From positions 13,638,944 to 13,702,943 of the forward strand of contig NC_087083.1 in NCBI RefSeq assembly GCF_026151205.1: DNA of 64,000 nt, given 5' to 3'. Below, piece after piece: positions 23,901 through 33,278 of this stretch (position 1 is the stretch's first letter; each line of letters begins with the position of its first letter). Made by a program: the position numbers and the translations under genes. The notes beneath the pieces were generated by a model, which had not been told where the DNA came from, did no database searches, and was given only the letters and a program-made list of their open reading frames with translations. Source of the stretch: Bolinopsis microptera. Its lineage: Eukaryota; Ctenophora; Tentaculata; Lobata; Bolinopsidae.

Positions 23901-26900
23901 CCACATGATGTTATTGTCAGTAAGAATACTGGGATTCAAACATCTCCGACTAGCTGTTTAAACCACGTGACCAAAATACAGGTGTCTGATTGGCTGTTCA
24001 AACAAAAGTGTTGTCCTGGACAAGAGAAAACGAGAAAGGAGAAACAAAAGAAAAGACTAATAAAATTAATTTAGATACAAAGCAACACTCTATCACATGT
24101 ATCACCGAGTGACGATTGTTACACTACGCTAGACTTAGTCAGGGAGATGATATCTGGATATCACAAATATTCTGGTATTTCTGGGGTATTAGCCAGGGAA
24201 GTGTCGTCATGTAATAAAACCCATCCAATTAGAGTCATGTACTAGTATTGACAAACTAACCAACCAGAGAGCTGTATTCAATCCAAACTAACCAACCAGA
24301 GAGCTGTATTCAATCAAAACTAACCAATCAGAGAGCTGTATTCAATCCAAACTAAACAATCAGACAATAGTAATTTTCAAACTAACCACGATTTACGAAC
24401 CCAACAGGACGCATCACAAAGGTAAAGTACGTCAAAGTGCTGACATATGTCACAAGGATACGGCACAGTGTTTAACCCATGTGTTTCAGATGTACACAAG
24501 TAGATACGTCGCAAATGGAAATTTTTAACTTTAATTTTGGAATTAAACACTGTAATTACAAAGAGTTCAACGTTTTACCTGAGATTCTACATCTATACAT
24601 TCTACATTTGAAATTCTACACCTTAACTTAACATGATACTTAAAACAGTTAATTAGAGTATTATTTAAAAATAATGACTTTAATTTTTGAAATCGGGAGC
24701 TCAGGAAACGAAAACAGACAAATAAAAAATGGTAAACCACACAGATATATATATATATAAGAGAGGGCTAACAACAACTCAACAATTTCAACAAATCAAC
24801 ACCCCCCGCGGTGAAAGGTCAGTCACTCCGTTAAATGTGTGTTAAATTGATAGGCGTGAGGGACGTGTGAAGTTCAGGGCAAAGTTCTGGGTTATCAGAG
24901 CACGTGACTAGCTTAAAGATCACGTGACTAATATCACGTGACTTAAAGCTTAAAAAGTATTCATCACACAACCAATCATAACACAGTGTCGGTAACATAC
25001 CAGACAATTAAACTTTAGAAGTGCGAGGAGCGTGTGTTCACAGAACAAAGAAAATTTCTCACCTGAATAAGTCACACACTTAAACATAGCCCAATAAAAC
25101 TGCATGCCCAGGTCAGATGTGAAGCAACCGTCTTATCAGAATACTGCAATAACATCACGTGACACAAATCAAAGAATCATAATATAGTTTTTGACTCAGG
25201 GAAAGGTTGTCAATGACACGCACTTTTTCATGCTATCCTGAAAAGGCCGATTATTGACGTTCCATACCCGTTTACGTAGATAACTTTATCCGTAGTACTA
25301 ATAATGAAAAAGTAAACAGCAAACAGCAAACAGCAAACAATGACACAGATGTCACCACATGCACCCAGTGAAGATGGAATTTGTTATCTAGAAAAAGAAA
25401 CTAGATCGAGACTACTCCCGGTCATGAATACCAACTTTATGGGGACTTGAGCATCACACACAAATGAAGTCACACACAATATTGGCGAAGAACTGTTAGG
25501 AATTTCAACAATGGTCAATGAAGAATCAAATGATTTCGTATCTTAAACTGTTTTTTGAGACACGAACGTCGAATTGTAATTAAAAAAGTGACTGATAGAC
25601 AAATACGGGAATCCAATAAAAAGGAATCAGATCAATTAACTTAAATTAATAAATAAAATCAATGAACAGAAAAATTGGAAATTTTATTGGGAGGAGATCC
25701 CCATTATTCTGATAAAAGACATCGTTTAGCCGATTAACTTCTAGCAGTAACCAACAAAATTCTTGAATCGCTGTCGAAATAAATGTGGACAACTTGCACC
25801 ACCACAACTTGCACCACCACTAAATAATGTTGACATCAATAATATACATTTTTTAAAACAACAAAAATAAATACCTTACAAGACATATTTATGTGGATCA
25901 TAATTCTGGGGATCGGAATTATGGGGGAACGAAAATATGGGGATTTTTTTCAGAAATCCCCAAATTTCGTACCCCAAATTAAATTGTCGCATTTTCACGC
26001 TAAATTATTTCAGAGAAATCAAAATCAGTTTTTGATGGAATTTTTAAAAATCGTGAAAAACTAAATGTCAGTGTCGATTTAAGGTTGTCCGTTTTGAAGG
26101 ATAAACATGCAAGATGGATTGTAGAAATATTTGATAAGTTTCATACAGATCGTGGTAAAACTATCATTAAAAACGGATTTAGGAAATCAGCTATAACTGA
26201 GGCAATTGAAATGTTAGAATTTTCGGAGCAGGATCCATTTGTTTAACAACAATGTTTAGCTGTTCAAGTTATTCCATAAGGGTGAAAATTGCATGTCTTC
26301 CTTATTCTATTTTGTACTTAATGTTTTTCTAGTGTGAAACTAGTCGTTGTTATAGAAGTCTATATAAAATTATATGTGAGATAATTTTGAATCTGACGCA
26401 CATTTTTCACGTAACACTGAAAAACCAGTATTTTCTATTCAGTAATTTTTATACTAAGTAACTTTCTTTTTACCTGAGATATGCGTATCCTTGTCTCACA
26501 AAACACGTAAAACAAATTATTTGACAAATTCACCTCAAATTAGCCCTATTTAAGCCAATTACATAAAAATTAATGTGTGGGATTTTGAAATGGCGGCCAC
26601 AATTTTGGTAGTACGAAAATATGGGGATTTTTTCCAAAAATCCCCAAATTTCGTACCATATAAATATGTCTCGTAAGGTACATCGAATAAATAACAAAAT
26701 TTTAAAAACCACAAACCTTGTCCTTGAAATACTTGTTGGCATCGGGGGGCGCGAACAAATTCGTCTCATTTGATCGTTTGATCTGATTCGAACACCACTT
26801 TACGACCTGCAATAGTGATTAACCGTAATATTAGTATTTGTAGTTAACTATTAAGTATACGGATATGATTTGTTTAACGAAGTTAACGCTAAGTTCTCTA

Positions 26901-29900
26901 TTAATTCTATATAGTTCTCTATTATAATTTAAACACATATAACGACCTAACCTGTATAACTATAAACAGGTTCATCAACTTCTTCCTACCGTGCTGGTAC
27001 GATTTTATCTTATCTTTATTTTGTCATAGGGGTCGTTCACATATTACATAATCAATATCTTAGCAATTTAGACCCCCTCCCCCCTCCGTAATCAACCGTA
27101 ATCAAGACCCAGCCCGTAATTATGGCCTTACCCCCGCCCCCCCGCCCCCCCCCCCCCCCCCCTTTTTTTACGTTTTTCCCTGGAAACACTTTTCTTTACG
27201 TTTGATGCTACCTTGATCATAATGAGCCGAAATCATTGTTATTATATCCGGCCAATCACCCTCTAAACTACTTACTATAGTCGCGTCGGATATCCGATCA
27301 ATTTCTAATTTTTTCACTATCAGAGTGAAATTGAGTGGAATTTGGATTAAAATGTTGCCAAATTGTTACTATTCTAAAGGGTAAAAATAAAATTTTGATT
27401 ATGTAATTAACAACCAACCACCCCCCCCCCCCCCCCCCGTAATCAACCGTAAGCATTTGGAAACCCTCCCCCCCCTGGCCCCCTCGGCTGATGATGTAAT
27501 ATGTGAACGACCCCATATTAAACACAGCTCATGTTACACACAGCTCATATTACACACAGCTTTAAAGAATATAATCGACATTATGCAGTGTGTGTTACAT
27601 TTATATTGTGAGAGCTAGCGCGTAAGGTTGTAAATAACGTGGTTGCCTTTTTTATTTGTATTGTCACTTTGTCTAATTCACAACGATGATGAAAATTCAG
27701 TTTGCGTTTTTGTTATACATTGTCTCGATTTTTTGGTATAGAAATATTTAATATTATGTTATATAGTTATATGGAACAAATGAAACAGAGTTCAAATTGC
27801 AAGTTCAACTTCAAGTTTCGTACTATTACTATTGTAATTAAACTAAAGCAATATTATGTTATATACCGCCGTTATTCAATAGCTAGACAGTTATTGAATT
27901 CGATGTTTGATTTTCTTTGGCTTTTCGCTATTGTTGACAATAATATTGAAGGAAAAATAAAACTAAAAGCACTATTATTAAATTGTCGCCAATGTGCGTG
28001 CAACTGCACGGGACTTATCAGTTGTGAGTTGTAACAGGTCTTCTTAAATTCAAAACTTAAATTCAACCTGCCTGTTTCGGTCTAGTAATCTATTTTATCA
28101 CGACGTGTTTTCATCCATCTTTACACTCGCATTGATACTTCTATTATACAAAACTCACGATCAATTCCCCATCAGATAATTTATGGCTTCACATTCTTGG
28201 CTCCTCCGTAAAGAGATTGAGGGAACTGGTAAACAGATTGTGGAAAGATTTTGTCAAAGCATTAATAGAAGGTATGGGGCTACAGGTCCTATCATGATAC
28301 CTCCAATTCCAGTTTCAAAATTTATAGAAAAGCCCCCCGAAGATCAAGTTTTACAAGGACAGGATGGTTATGAAGCGGAGGTTGAGGTTTTCAGAAGTTT
28401 TGAGGAGTTAAATCTAAGAAACGGTATAGTTGTTCATAATCTGGACTATACACATGAGCAGTACTCAGCATTCCGTTCTGAACATGACTGTAACATGAAG
28501 AAGTGTAAAAAGAAACCGAAGAAACACGATTGTCACCAAAAACAAAAATACAACGTAGATGGTGAGACTGACTTCGTTGTTATGTGTGATAACTTTGTAG
28601 CAGTGTTCGAAGTGAAAGGCACGACATCTGAAGATCACAGTAGACTGAAAGGTTATCAGGAGGACGCTCAAAGGCAAAGGACGATGATTGTGGACCTCAT
28701 CAGGGCAGTAGGATTCTCATTGGACGTGTACGAGTTTACAGTGTTCAGCAACATATCCAGACTAGAAGTAGGCGAGCCATATATATCAGATCATAAAGAT
28801 CTGTTGTTTAGTGAGGATTTAGAGGACTTTACTCACTGGTTTGACACTAAGATAACCCCACCGGTCATTAATGAAGATGTTACGATCAGTCATATGGAAA
28901 CTGTTAGAAGGTGTCTTCTTGGGTTGTGGTGTATGAATCAAAAGAACGAATATGAGTTGTCTGATTGCAGTCTGTCTAAATGCATCATAGATACTGATAG
29001 GAAACTGAAAAAAGCGCTAGTTACACAACAGTCATTAGATTTAGACAAAGCGAAACAAGAAGGCTACTCTAAAGAAGGAAGAGTAAGAAATATCTGGAAA
29101 ATACAGAAATTGTAGAAGCACCAGAACTCTTCAAAAAATACCTTGATATAAGCTGCCTTACAAAAGCTCAGCGACAAGTGTTTGAAAGCAATGAGAGATT
29201 CCTGTGGGTAGAGGGCCCCGCTGGTGCAGGAAAAACAATCGTTATGATAGGTAAGATTATTCAGCTTGCTCTGACTACACCACCAGAGAAAAGGATACTT
29301 TTAATACTTCCAGGTAGAAGTGGGATCAACAGGTATCCAGCACTAAGTCGTCACCTTGTATTGCTGAAGAAGATTACAACATGTAGCGTGATATTGTACA
29401 GGTACAGTGTCAGTAAAGGGGATGGTAATATTGATGATAAATTGGATGAAGCACACACATCGTTATCACAACAACTGTCCGACTGTGACAGTAAAATCAT
29501 TATACTGCATTTAAGGAAGGGTTTAGGAAAATGTATGTACACCTTCTTGGAGACATTCGAATACGTTTTTATAGACGATTATCAAATGCTACACGATCTA
29601 ACTATCGCTGACGTTAACATTAACAGAGATCATAATATTATATCTGAGGGACTATTTCCTTTAGTGAAGAACAGTGCAACAAACAACATTAGACTGTGGA
29701 TATTATGCGATAAAGGACAATCACATGGCCACGTTCTTAATTTTAAGACTCCGTGTGAAACTGAATTAAGAAGTCATTTTGTCGACTCAGAATTAATCCT
29801 TGTCAATCTGAGAAATACTTTCGAGATTTCTATCGTGTTATTAATAATCAGAAAACACATCGAGAAGAAAGCTTTAATGGCTGGAACAATTTCTGAAATT

Positions 29901-31163
29901 TCGCCACAACAAGAGAGAGGTCATTTTCTTCGTGGCACAAAACCAGCCATCTACCTTCTGAAAGCTGACGATGCACCTACATTGGGCAATATTCTGACTA
30001 AAGAACTGGATATATTAACATTAAGTGCATTAAGTGGACCTGACAGTAGGCTTGAGAACAAGGATATCGCAGTACTATTTGATCATGCACATGATGTATC
30101 TGATAAAACTGAGACATACAAGTACATCGATACTGTTAACAGTGTTTTGGAGACATTCAATACCAAAGACGATAAGATAGCATTTCACTATCCGACAACT
30201 TGTATGTCAGCAGAGTGGCCAGCTGTTATCTGTATCCACAACTATACTATTTATAGATCATCATACATTAATCCGTTCTTCTTATATTTAGCACTCTCCC
30301 GAGCGAGAGTGCATTTAACAGTGATTATGTACAATTCCAACCCGAACGCTTGGAAATCTGGTGATTCACTTTTAAAGGAACTGAAAGAACGACGCGATGT
30401 GTGTAGAGTAATTGAAGTGGGAGAGGATGTCATGTCCACCCAACAAGCAGGAACAAGTGGTGAAGTTGAAGATCAAGCTATGAAGGAGAGGAGAAAAATG
30501 TGATACCGTATATTACGAAAAACGAGAACATTAATCTTACGACATGATCTGTATTAATATGTTCAATCAAACTCCGTGGGAATTACACATCAAGAAGAAG
30601 ATTGAGGAATCTGCTGATACAATTATTATCACTGAATCTGTTAATTTTCTATCAATTTACCCAGCTAACCAATCAGATGCAGAAGTCCACTACTCAAACA
30701 TGATAACGAAGCAGAATGCAGGAAATCCACATTAAGTATTATAAGTATATATAATTATACTGCTATTTTTGGTGATATTATATTAATTACTGAATAGTGT
30801 CAACTGAGCACCACGTTTAATTCTTACTAATTTTGATTTAAAATATTTTGTGTCAGAAAGTTTAATACTAAATTGCTTATGTATAATTGTTTTTTAATTC
30901 TTTTTTGTTATATCGAATTAAGAGTGATCAGTATAGAACTCCGTAGTAAGAATAAGGGAATATACGAATAAGTAATAAGCCACGTAACAGAATAAACAAA
31001 CTAATCATGAAACAAATAATCATGAGGAGTACTGTGCGAATAACACGTGACCAACCTCAGCTTGAAGAGCTGTTCTCTCGTGGATCAGTGACATATCAAC
31101 TGATCTGATAAAGTCAGTCTCTTTAACTGAAGAGGAAATGTCCTCGCCTTCATCCCCCACCAT
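14955..31163 (-). CDS. Coiled-coil protein of unknown family, seven exons
   Basis: Exons, from the 5' end on the minus strand: 31163-31056 (ATG at 31163, just inside an acceptor), 26993-26952, 26806-26717, 20012-19864, 19269-19185, 18912-18821, 15117-14955 (TGA). Phases agree at every junction, giving about 242 residues. The centre is a predicted coiled coil (LCELQIQVLERSKVIAQLQ, then LQQLKRTMESLKFK). It is preceded by a helix (GRKKLMNLFIVIQ, VVKWCSNQIKR) and followed by a basic KKKRG and a Ser/Thr-rich tail. There is no signal peptide or membrane segment. I do not recognise the family. Introns hold the RLE LINE, a SINE, MITEs and the NERD-helicase gene. An exon between 20.0 and 26.7 kb could be missed, although the phase-0 junction works directly. 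Confidence 0.6.
15138..15596 (+). CDS. N-terminal part of the RLE-LINE protein, out of frame with the RT
   Basis: This frame carries HVKKHARFC, which looks like the second half of a C2H2 zinc finger as in R2 N-termini. It continues with RLKLPKANDIRWDKIDQDL and LELLENTTYDYLELI, and ends after KKKPRL at TGA 15594-15596. The next domain (WLREMKKESRKEWKR) continues in another frame from 15581, so a single-base shift near 15575-15595 separates two parts of one protein. An in-frame TAA at about 15133-15135 marks the upstream limit, so this is a 5'-truncated copy. The annotated start is the open-frame start, not a proven Met. Confidence 0.6.
   Translation: MVTNVSKNVKHVKKHARFCKQTPDKSLEEDAVGIIGQEGGNTETEPSQDTNHSAKWRTSTSANFRSHADPPEPVVIKTRLKLPKANDIRWDKIDQDLGLIGLQFTTHSDPSKGLELLENTTYDYLELICEVGSTNIIPSKKKPRLDAECRHG
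15581..18466 (+). CDS. Reverse transcriptase / restriction-like endonuclease of an R2-superclade LINE
   Basis: 961 codons without a stop; the frame opens at a GTG, not a true start. Order: basic linker; RT fingers with SAPGSNGV (about residue 148) and STLIPK; TSVQKG and LMNAYGRVPH; catalytic AFADDLTLL (about 380); thumb; zinc knuckle C-x2-C-x7-H-x4-C at about 721; endonuclease with RPDVVIYSD then YLMELT (PD-x14-E) at about 838-855. That combination defines RLE-type LINEs (R2/NeSL/Hero group), which nick target DNA and prime reverse transcription on it. All catalytic residues seen are intact, so the copy may be young apart from the frameshift upstream. Confidence 0.92.
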   Translation: MQTWLREMKKESRKEWKRVCDSNDDEQVKRQKISYLKLVRLHNKARKTAQKKERKKMKENSSKLFRKNPSEYGKKLLTKEETKDKEPEFDSEEASKFFEKEYKDDDREREYVNPTGLKDLDKPDWICSTAPPTWDEFHLKLKSRRNKSAPGSNGVNYLIYKKCRTFSHHLHHLICRIWKTGVVPPQWKVGVSTLIPKTDDLKDPGKFRNITLQNCSGKLFFAIWGDRVLEHMTRNLFIDTSVQKGFMKKTPGCLEHTQALLEEIKDAKSHRRQVHVIWIDLMNAYGRVPHSLIIYALRRYHLPESFIKLIIEYYGSLSVLVKCRKWTSRTFWYELGLFQGDPLSVILFLIVFNILLELLAVLCSQVGYEPSFSDSKTSKKAFADDLTLLSKSEKEMKKMLKVVEEFLDWSKKMKAKPSKCLSMSMKCTGGKYNTYDAEFVLSEQQVPSIIQAPMKFLGMYMYVDLEVKEIRSMIKKKLEDLLETTSNDEITGPMKAWVYNHLIISKMSWGFTVYNLPITFVRELEALCNRYLKKWLGIAHPCTTTVLYRSRDQKGLQLKNICTEYKVIQLIKGHQLCNSSDPYIKKVYSNHKAIADTQKMWSYPKELKDRQRQLYFQELVGKPAVGTTGLGYGTRYEDTSERKLLTNMVRTFDEETLICSLFDKKRQNLFLTWENTMTFDTTWNNLIYQLSPELLKFHVNAIHDTASTPSNLKLWNKAVSGNCKLCSKQGTLNHILTFCKVALRQGRFNWRHDQVLREIMKTVSSQIEEFNSDIAKESKRAPSVFHKAGNKREKVTLADPTHHKTKRYFFSDANDWKIIFDEDERQRNFPQHIAATPLRPDVVIYSDKAKKVYLMELTCGNEQNFADQEKRKMKRYQQLTEEIEANGWACKLQTVEVGARGIYNYSLPTFMNHLNVNNKEKKKACMKIAEISLRASYTIYLSRNNTIWTDDWELVKRPVIA
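18964..19048. mobile_element. Short MITE, GGGGTCGTTCACAT family
   Basis: An almost perfectly palindromic 85-bp element. The left end GGGGTCGTTCACATATTACG is matched in inverted orientation by TGATTACGTAATATGTGAAC plus TCGACCCC at the right. The interior is only about 30 bp. It lies in an intron of the coiled-coil gene, close to its exon at 18821-18912. Confidence 0.85.
19138..19190 (-). repeat. Tandem copy of an exon end and splice donor
   Basis: TTAGGTACT-ACAAACCTGT and TTAGGTACTATAACAAACCTGT repeat with a period of about 40 bp. The second contains the donor of the exon at 19185-19269; the first retains a GTTTGT donor-like sequence after an ACAG. Confidence 0.65.
19321..19755. repeat. 35-bp minisatellite
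   Basis: About twelve units of 35 bp with core TGTTGGACATTATGGACAAT followed by CGATCACTGGTTAAC. Variants carry AATCGTC or AATGGTCAAC. It lies in an intron of the coiled-coil gene. Confidence 0.95.
20013..22057. other. Intronic AT-rich sequence
   Basis: Part of the large intron between exons 20012-19864 and 26806-26717 of the coiled-coil gene. No gene, RNA or tandem array is recognised. Short frames here show no domain. Confidence 0.4.
22058..22402 (+). mobile_element. tRNA-headed SINE, near full length
   Basis: The head resembles a tRNA: GCGCAGTTGGTTAGAACGC as the D arm and A box, CTTAC in the anticodon-loop position (TAC, Val-like), and GAGTTCGAAACCC as the B box. GGCCAGG can pair with CCTGGTC as an acceptor stem, but the T stem does not pair properly. 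A unique body of about 260 bp follows, ending GAAGTAAAATAAGTGT. A second, 5'-truncated copy lies at 2146-2268. It is unlikely to be a working tRNA gene. Confidence 0.82.
22652..22895. repeat. 41-bp array with CACGTG and CCAAT boxes
   Basis: Six units of 41 bp; each has CACGTGACACAAACC followed by AACCAATCAGTGCAGAG and TATCAG. The E-box-like CACGTG and the CCAAT motif occur once per unit. It shares period and half of its unit with the array at 33279-33480. Confidence 0.93.
23241..23420. mobile_element. hAT-like MITE
   Basis: The ends are CAGTGGCGTAA and TTACGCCACTG, a perfect 11-bp inverted repeat of the hAT type. The interior has repeated GGCGCCCC motifs. An internal piece (AATTGGACAAATTAGGTGAT) recurs inverted at about 58200-58250, beside AGTGGCGTA at 58143. 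Confidence 0.75.
24253..24372. repeat. 32-bp tandem repeat
   Basis: About four copies with core AACCAGAGAGCTGTATTCAA, decaying at both edges. It lies in the large intron of the coiled-coil gene. Confidence 0.8.
24373..25871. other. Intronic sequence with scattered CACGTGAC sites
   Basis: No exon or RNA gene seen. Three CACGTGAC sites cluster at 24899-24943 without forming a tandem array. A short TA microsatellite lies at about 24745-24760. Confidence 0.4.
25872..26680 (+). mobile_element. Pogo-like DNA transposon remnant with TACCTTAC ends
   Basis: The left end TACCTTACAAGACATATTTA matches the inverted right end TACCTTACGAGACATATTTA. Next to both ends sits a palindromic subterminal block (CGAAAATATGGGGATTTTT with its complement AAATCCCCAAATTTCGTACC). 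TA at both edges may be the target duplication. The interior keeps only the C-terminal transposase part. It is related in layout to the element at 41751-42618. Confidence 0.8.
26002..26246 (+). pseudogene. C-terminal fragment of a pogo/Tigger-type transposase
   Basis: The frame carries KDKHARWIVEIFDKFHT, then GKTIIKNGFRKSAITEAIE and a final DPF. The pattern LKxxHARW, a helix, IIxxGFxxxGIxxA and DPF is typical of the C-terminus of pogo/Tigger/Jerky DDE transposases. The catalytic DDE core and the DNA-binding domain are absent. The frame begins after a TAA and an AG that resembles an acceptor. Confidence 0.65.
27027..27516. mobile_element. Larger MITE, GGGGTCGTTCACAT family
   Basis: GGGGTCGTTCACATATTACA at the left is inverted as GATGTAATATGTGAACGACC at the right. 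The interior (about 440 bp) contains two long runs of C (near 27140-27165 and 27420-27438) and repeats of CCGTAATCAACCGTAA. Confidence 0.8.
27517..28182. other. Upstream region of the NERD-helicase gene
   Basis: AT-rich. Frames around 27702-28066 show no domain and overlap on both strands. It could hold the promoter of the gene starting at 28183, but no core element is clear. Confidence 0.35.
28183..29115 (+). CDS. NERD-type nuclease domain, N-terminal part of a NERD-helicase
   Basis: 310 codons from ATG 28183. NERD-like nuclease motifs: Glu in GYEAEVEVF (about 64-66), ETDFVVM (Asp130) and FEVKG (Glu143, Lys145), the E/D-ExK pattern of PD-(D/E)xK enzymes. A Cys/His-rich insert lies between them (about 102-118). 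The frame reads into unrelated residues after SKEG and stops at 29113-29115, while the helicase half continues one frame over from about 29072. One base gained or lost between 29072 and 29115 therefore splits one gene. It is intronless, unlike the neighbouring host genes. NERD domains are frequent in bacteria and often fused to helicases; a role in nucleic-acid defence or repair here would be inference. Confidence 0.75.
   Translation: MASHSWLLRKEIEGTGKQIVERFCQSINRRYGATGPIMIPPIPVSKFIEKPPEDQVLQGQDGYEAEVEVFRSFEELNLRNGIVVHNLDYTHEQYSAFRSEHDCNMKKCKKKPKKHDCHQKQKYNVDGETDFVVMCDNFVAVFEVKGTTSEDHSRLKGYQEDAQRQRTMIVDLIRAVGFSLDVYEFTVFSNISRLEVGEPYISDHKDLLFSEDLEDFTHWFDTKITPPVINEDVTISHMETVRRCLLGLWCMNQKNEYELSDCSLSKCIIDTDRKLKKALVTQQSLDLDKAKQEGYSKEGRVRNIWKIQKL
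29072..30503 (+). CDS. SF1 (UvrD/Pif1-like) helicase domain, C-terminal part of a NERD-helicase
   Basis: The frame opens after a TAA near 29070 and runs on from the NERD half through KKYLENTEIVEAPELF. Motifs: Q-like LTKAQRQVF, Walker A GPAGAGKT (about 29212-29236), Walker B-like VFIDDYQML, motif V-like MSAEWPAVICIH and motif VI-like YLALSRARVHLTV. These are SF1 helicase features. The stop is at 30501-30503. It lies antisense in the first intron of the coiled-coil gene. No transposon ends were found around it. The motifs look undamaged, which argues for a recent frameshift, a sequencing error or programmed shifting. Confidence 0.75.
30504..31055. other. Downstream of the NERD-helicase gene
   Basis: A 63-codon frame at 30544-30735 has no recognised domain; it may be an extension of the gene lost through the stop at 30503, or chance. 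The rest is AT-rich intron of the coiled-coil gene. Confidence 0.3.
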
Positions 31164-31187
31164 TCCTATAAGATATGATTAGAAAAT

Positions 31188-31280
31188 ACTTAGGGTTTGG
31201 GTTTGGGTTTGGGTTTGGGTTAGGGTTAGGGTTAGGATAAGGGTTAGGGTTAGGGTTAGGGTGATGGTTAGGGTTAGGGC
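31188..31280. repeat. Interstitial telomere-like repeat
   Basis: About five GGGTTT units followed by about ten GGGTTA units with few interruptions. A short GC-rich patch follows, with three variants of CGCCCTAGAGTCT. TTAGGG is the usual animal telomere repeat; there is no sign of a chromosome end here. Confidence 0.85.
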
Positions 31281-31420
31281 GCCGCCCTAAAGTCTCACGC
31301 CCTAGAGTCTTACGCCCTAGAGTCCCGGACCCAGAAAATACCATTCCTACGTTGTTTGTTATTTTACATCCTTGTCGCGGGATATTCTTGCCACTTTATT
31401 TTCGTGAGTAATTAACATCG

Positions 31421-31610
31421 GTAGGAGATCGTTTACATATTACGCAATCAGCCGCCGAGGGGGAGGGGGTTTCCAAATGATTACGCTAGTGTAATTTTGA
31501 CACAATAACTATGTGTAAAACTGATCAAACGGAGCTGGGGGGTCGGGTTAAAAATTGTCCGAACACGAAACAGTGATTACGTAATACTAATATGTGAACG
31601 ACCCCTATAA
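31421..31610. mobile_element. MITE, GGGGTCGTTCACAT family, diverged left end
   Basis: The right end TATGTGAACGACCCC is well preserved; the left end reads GGAGATCGTTTACATATTACG. The interior carries GATTACGTAAT and a GAGGGGGAGGGGG patch. Confidence 0.75.
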
Positions 31611-33278
31611 TGGCTATGTATGTTGTACTACAACATACAACTTGTACTTGTAGGTCAAAGTGGATTGGATTTGGCCAAATCGTAGTATCATTTTCTTGTC
31701 TGTTTGACTGCTAATGCTATGCCAAATGCAACCTACAATCGGGTTGAACAATATTAGTAAAAACCAAATTTATGAAATAAAAGTGGCAAATCTAGGACAA
31801 GTGTAATCATCATTGTTCGAATTTTGAAAATCTTAGAAGTTCATGTCTTTACAGGCCCACGGGTTTATATTAAGCTTGCTTGCTTGAAAAATGAAATGGC
31901 GACTGACTCATTGCTCAAAATTTTGTCCTTATTTTGACACAGCTTTTAGTTTTTATAAATATTTTAGTATTTGATCTCATATCAGCATTTTCACAAAATG
32001 TAATTAAAAAATAGAAGACAATATTATTTTCGAAGGTCCCACAATAATTGAGCTAATTAAGGCACCATGAAGGGTTACAAAGTTCATGAAATCAAAACAA
32101 CATTAGGAGCCTAGAATGAAATTGTCGTATCAGGCTATATCATAAGACAATAGACATGTGATACTTGATCCTGACTTTCAACTTTCAACTTTTGTCTTTA
32201 TGACTTTATCTCAAAGATCACTCAATTTTAATCAAAGGTCTAATTCAACAAATTATGGTAGAAGTGAGGAAGTAAAACGAAGAAAATATTCAGCGAATAA
32301 AAACATTTTATCAGTTACAGGTTCACACGCCAATCAAACGAACAAACACAATATCATCACATACCTCAAGAAAATAAGGTGTATTAGACTTATCATTGTG
32401 ATAACACCGATCGGATATATAAATCAAATTATTGTTAAATCTATGACAAGAATCACATACAACGGTAACTCCACACTGTGTCGGAAGACAAATCGAGCTG
32501 TTTTAGGAAGTTAAAAGTTTGACTTAATGACCGATGGTACGGAACAGAAATGAGTTCTTAGAAAAATGTAGGTTGAAGATTGAAAGGATGGAATGAGCAA
32601 TGACCATGATTTTTGCTTGAATGACGAAATAAGTGGTCAATTTTACGATGAAAAAATACTTCCTATATAGAGTTGTATTGGGTGTTTCTGAAAGTTATGA
32701 ATTTCTTAAACGAATTGCTTAAATAAGATAGTAACTAGTAAGAAAAACAAGATACAAATGTTTACAAATGCTAACTGTATTTAATATAAAAACTTAATTT
32801 CTGGTTTATGACTAATGAAACCTTCAGTTTAGAGTATAAAAGTGAATATATTGACCTCTAAATCATAAACAACACTAACGATCTAATTATATGCAAAGTT
32901 AACAATGAATGATATTTTATGTGTAATAAGATTGTCATTATGCTATACAATAGGAATGTCGCTACATCCTCTTAACACAAACTTGGACAAATAGAACACA
33001 CACCCAGTACACTGTGCAACATTATATGCAACAAAAGAAATGTTGTTGTTTACAGAATCTTAACCCCACTTCAATCTCTAATCATAATTTCATATAACAG
33101 AACTTAACAGAACGTAACAGAACGTAACAGATCTCTCCCGATACCCTAGCTGGCAGTTTTGATAGCTTAAACATCTTAATCCCTATTTATTAAACAAACT
33201 TTTTAAAGCTTTATAATAAATAAAATATATGAATCAGCCTAGTCCTGCCAGATATTATAACTTCAATTTGGATGAGCA
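31611..33278. other. Region between the coiled-coil gene and ADCK1, no gene seen
   Basis: AT-rich. A 118-codon plus-strand frame at 32158-32514 has no recognised domain. The 5' non-coding exon and promoter of the coiled-coil gene should lie in this stretch, but no element can be fixed. Confidence 0.35.

Noticed and set aside
29083-29107. A 24-nt intron joining the NERD and helicase frames (GTAAGA to ACAG)
   Set aside because: It is too short for animal splicing, and the codons after the shift read sensibly on both sides, so a one-base shift is simpler.
32158-32514. 118-codon plus-strand frame
   Set aside because: No recognisable domain, repeats or splice partners; composition is like the surrounding AT-rich DNA.
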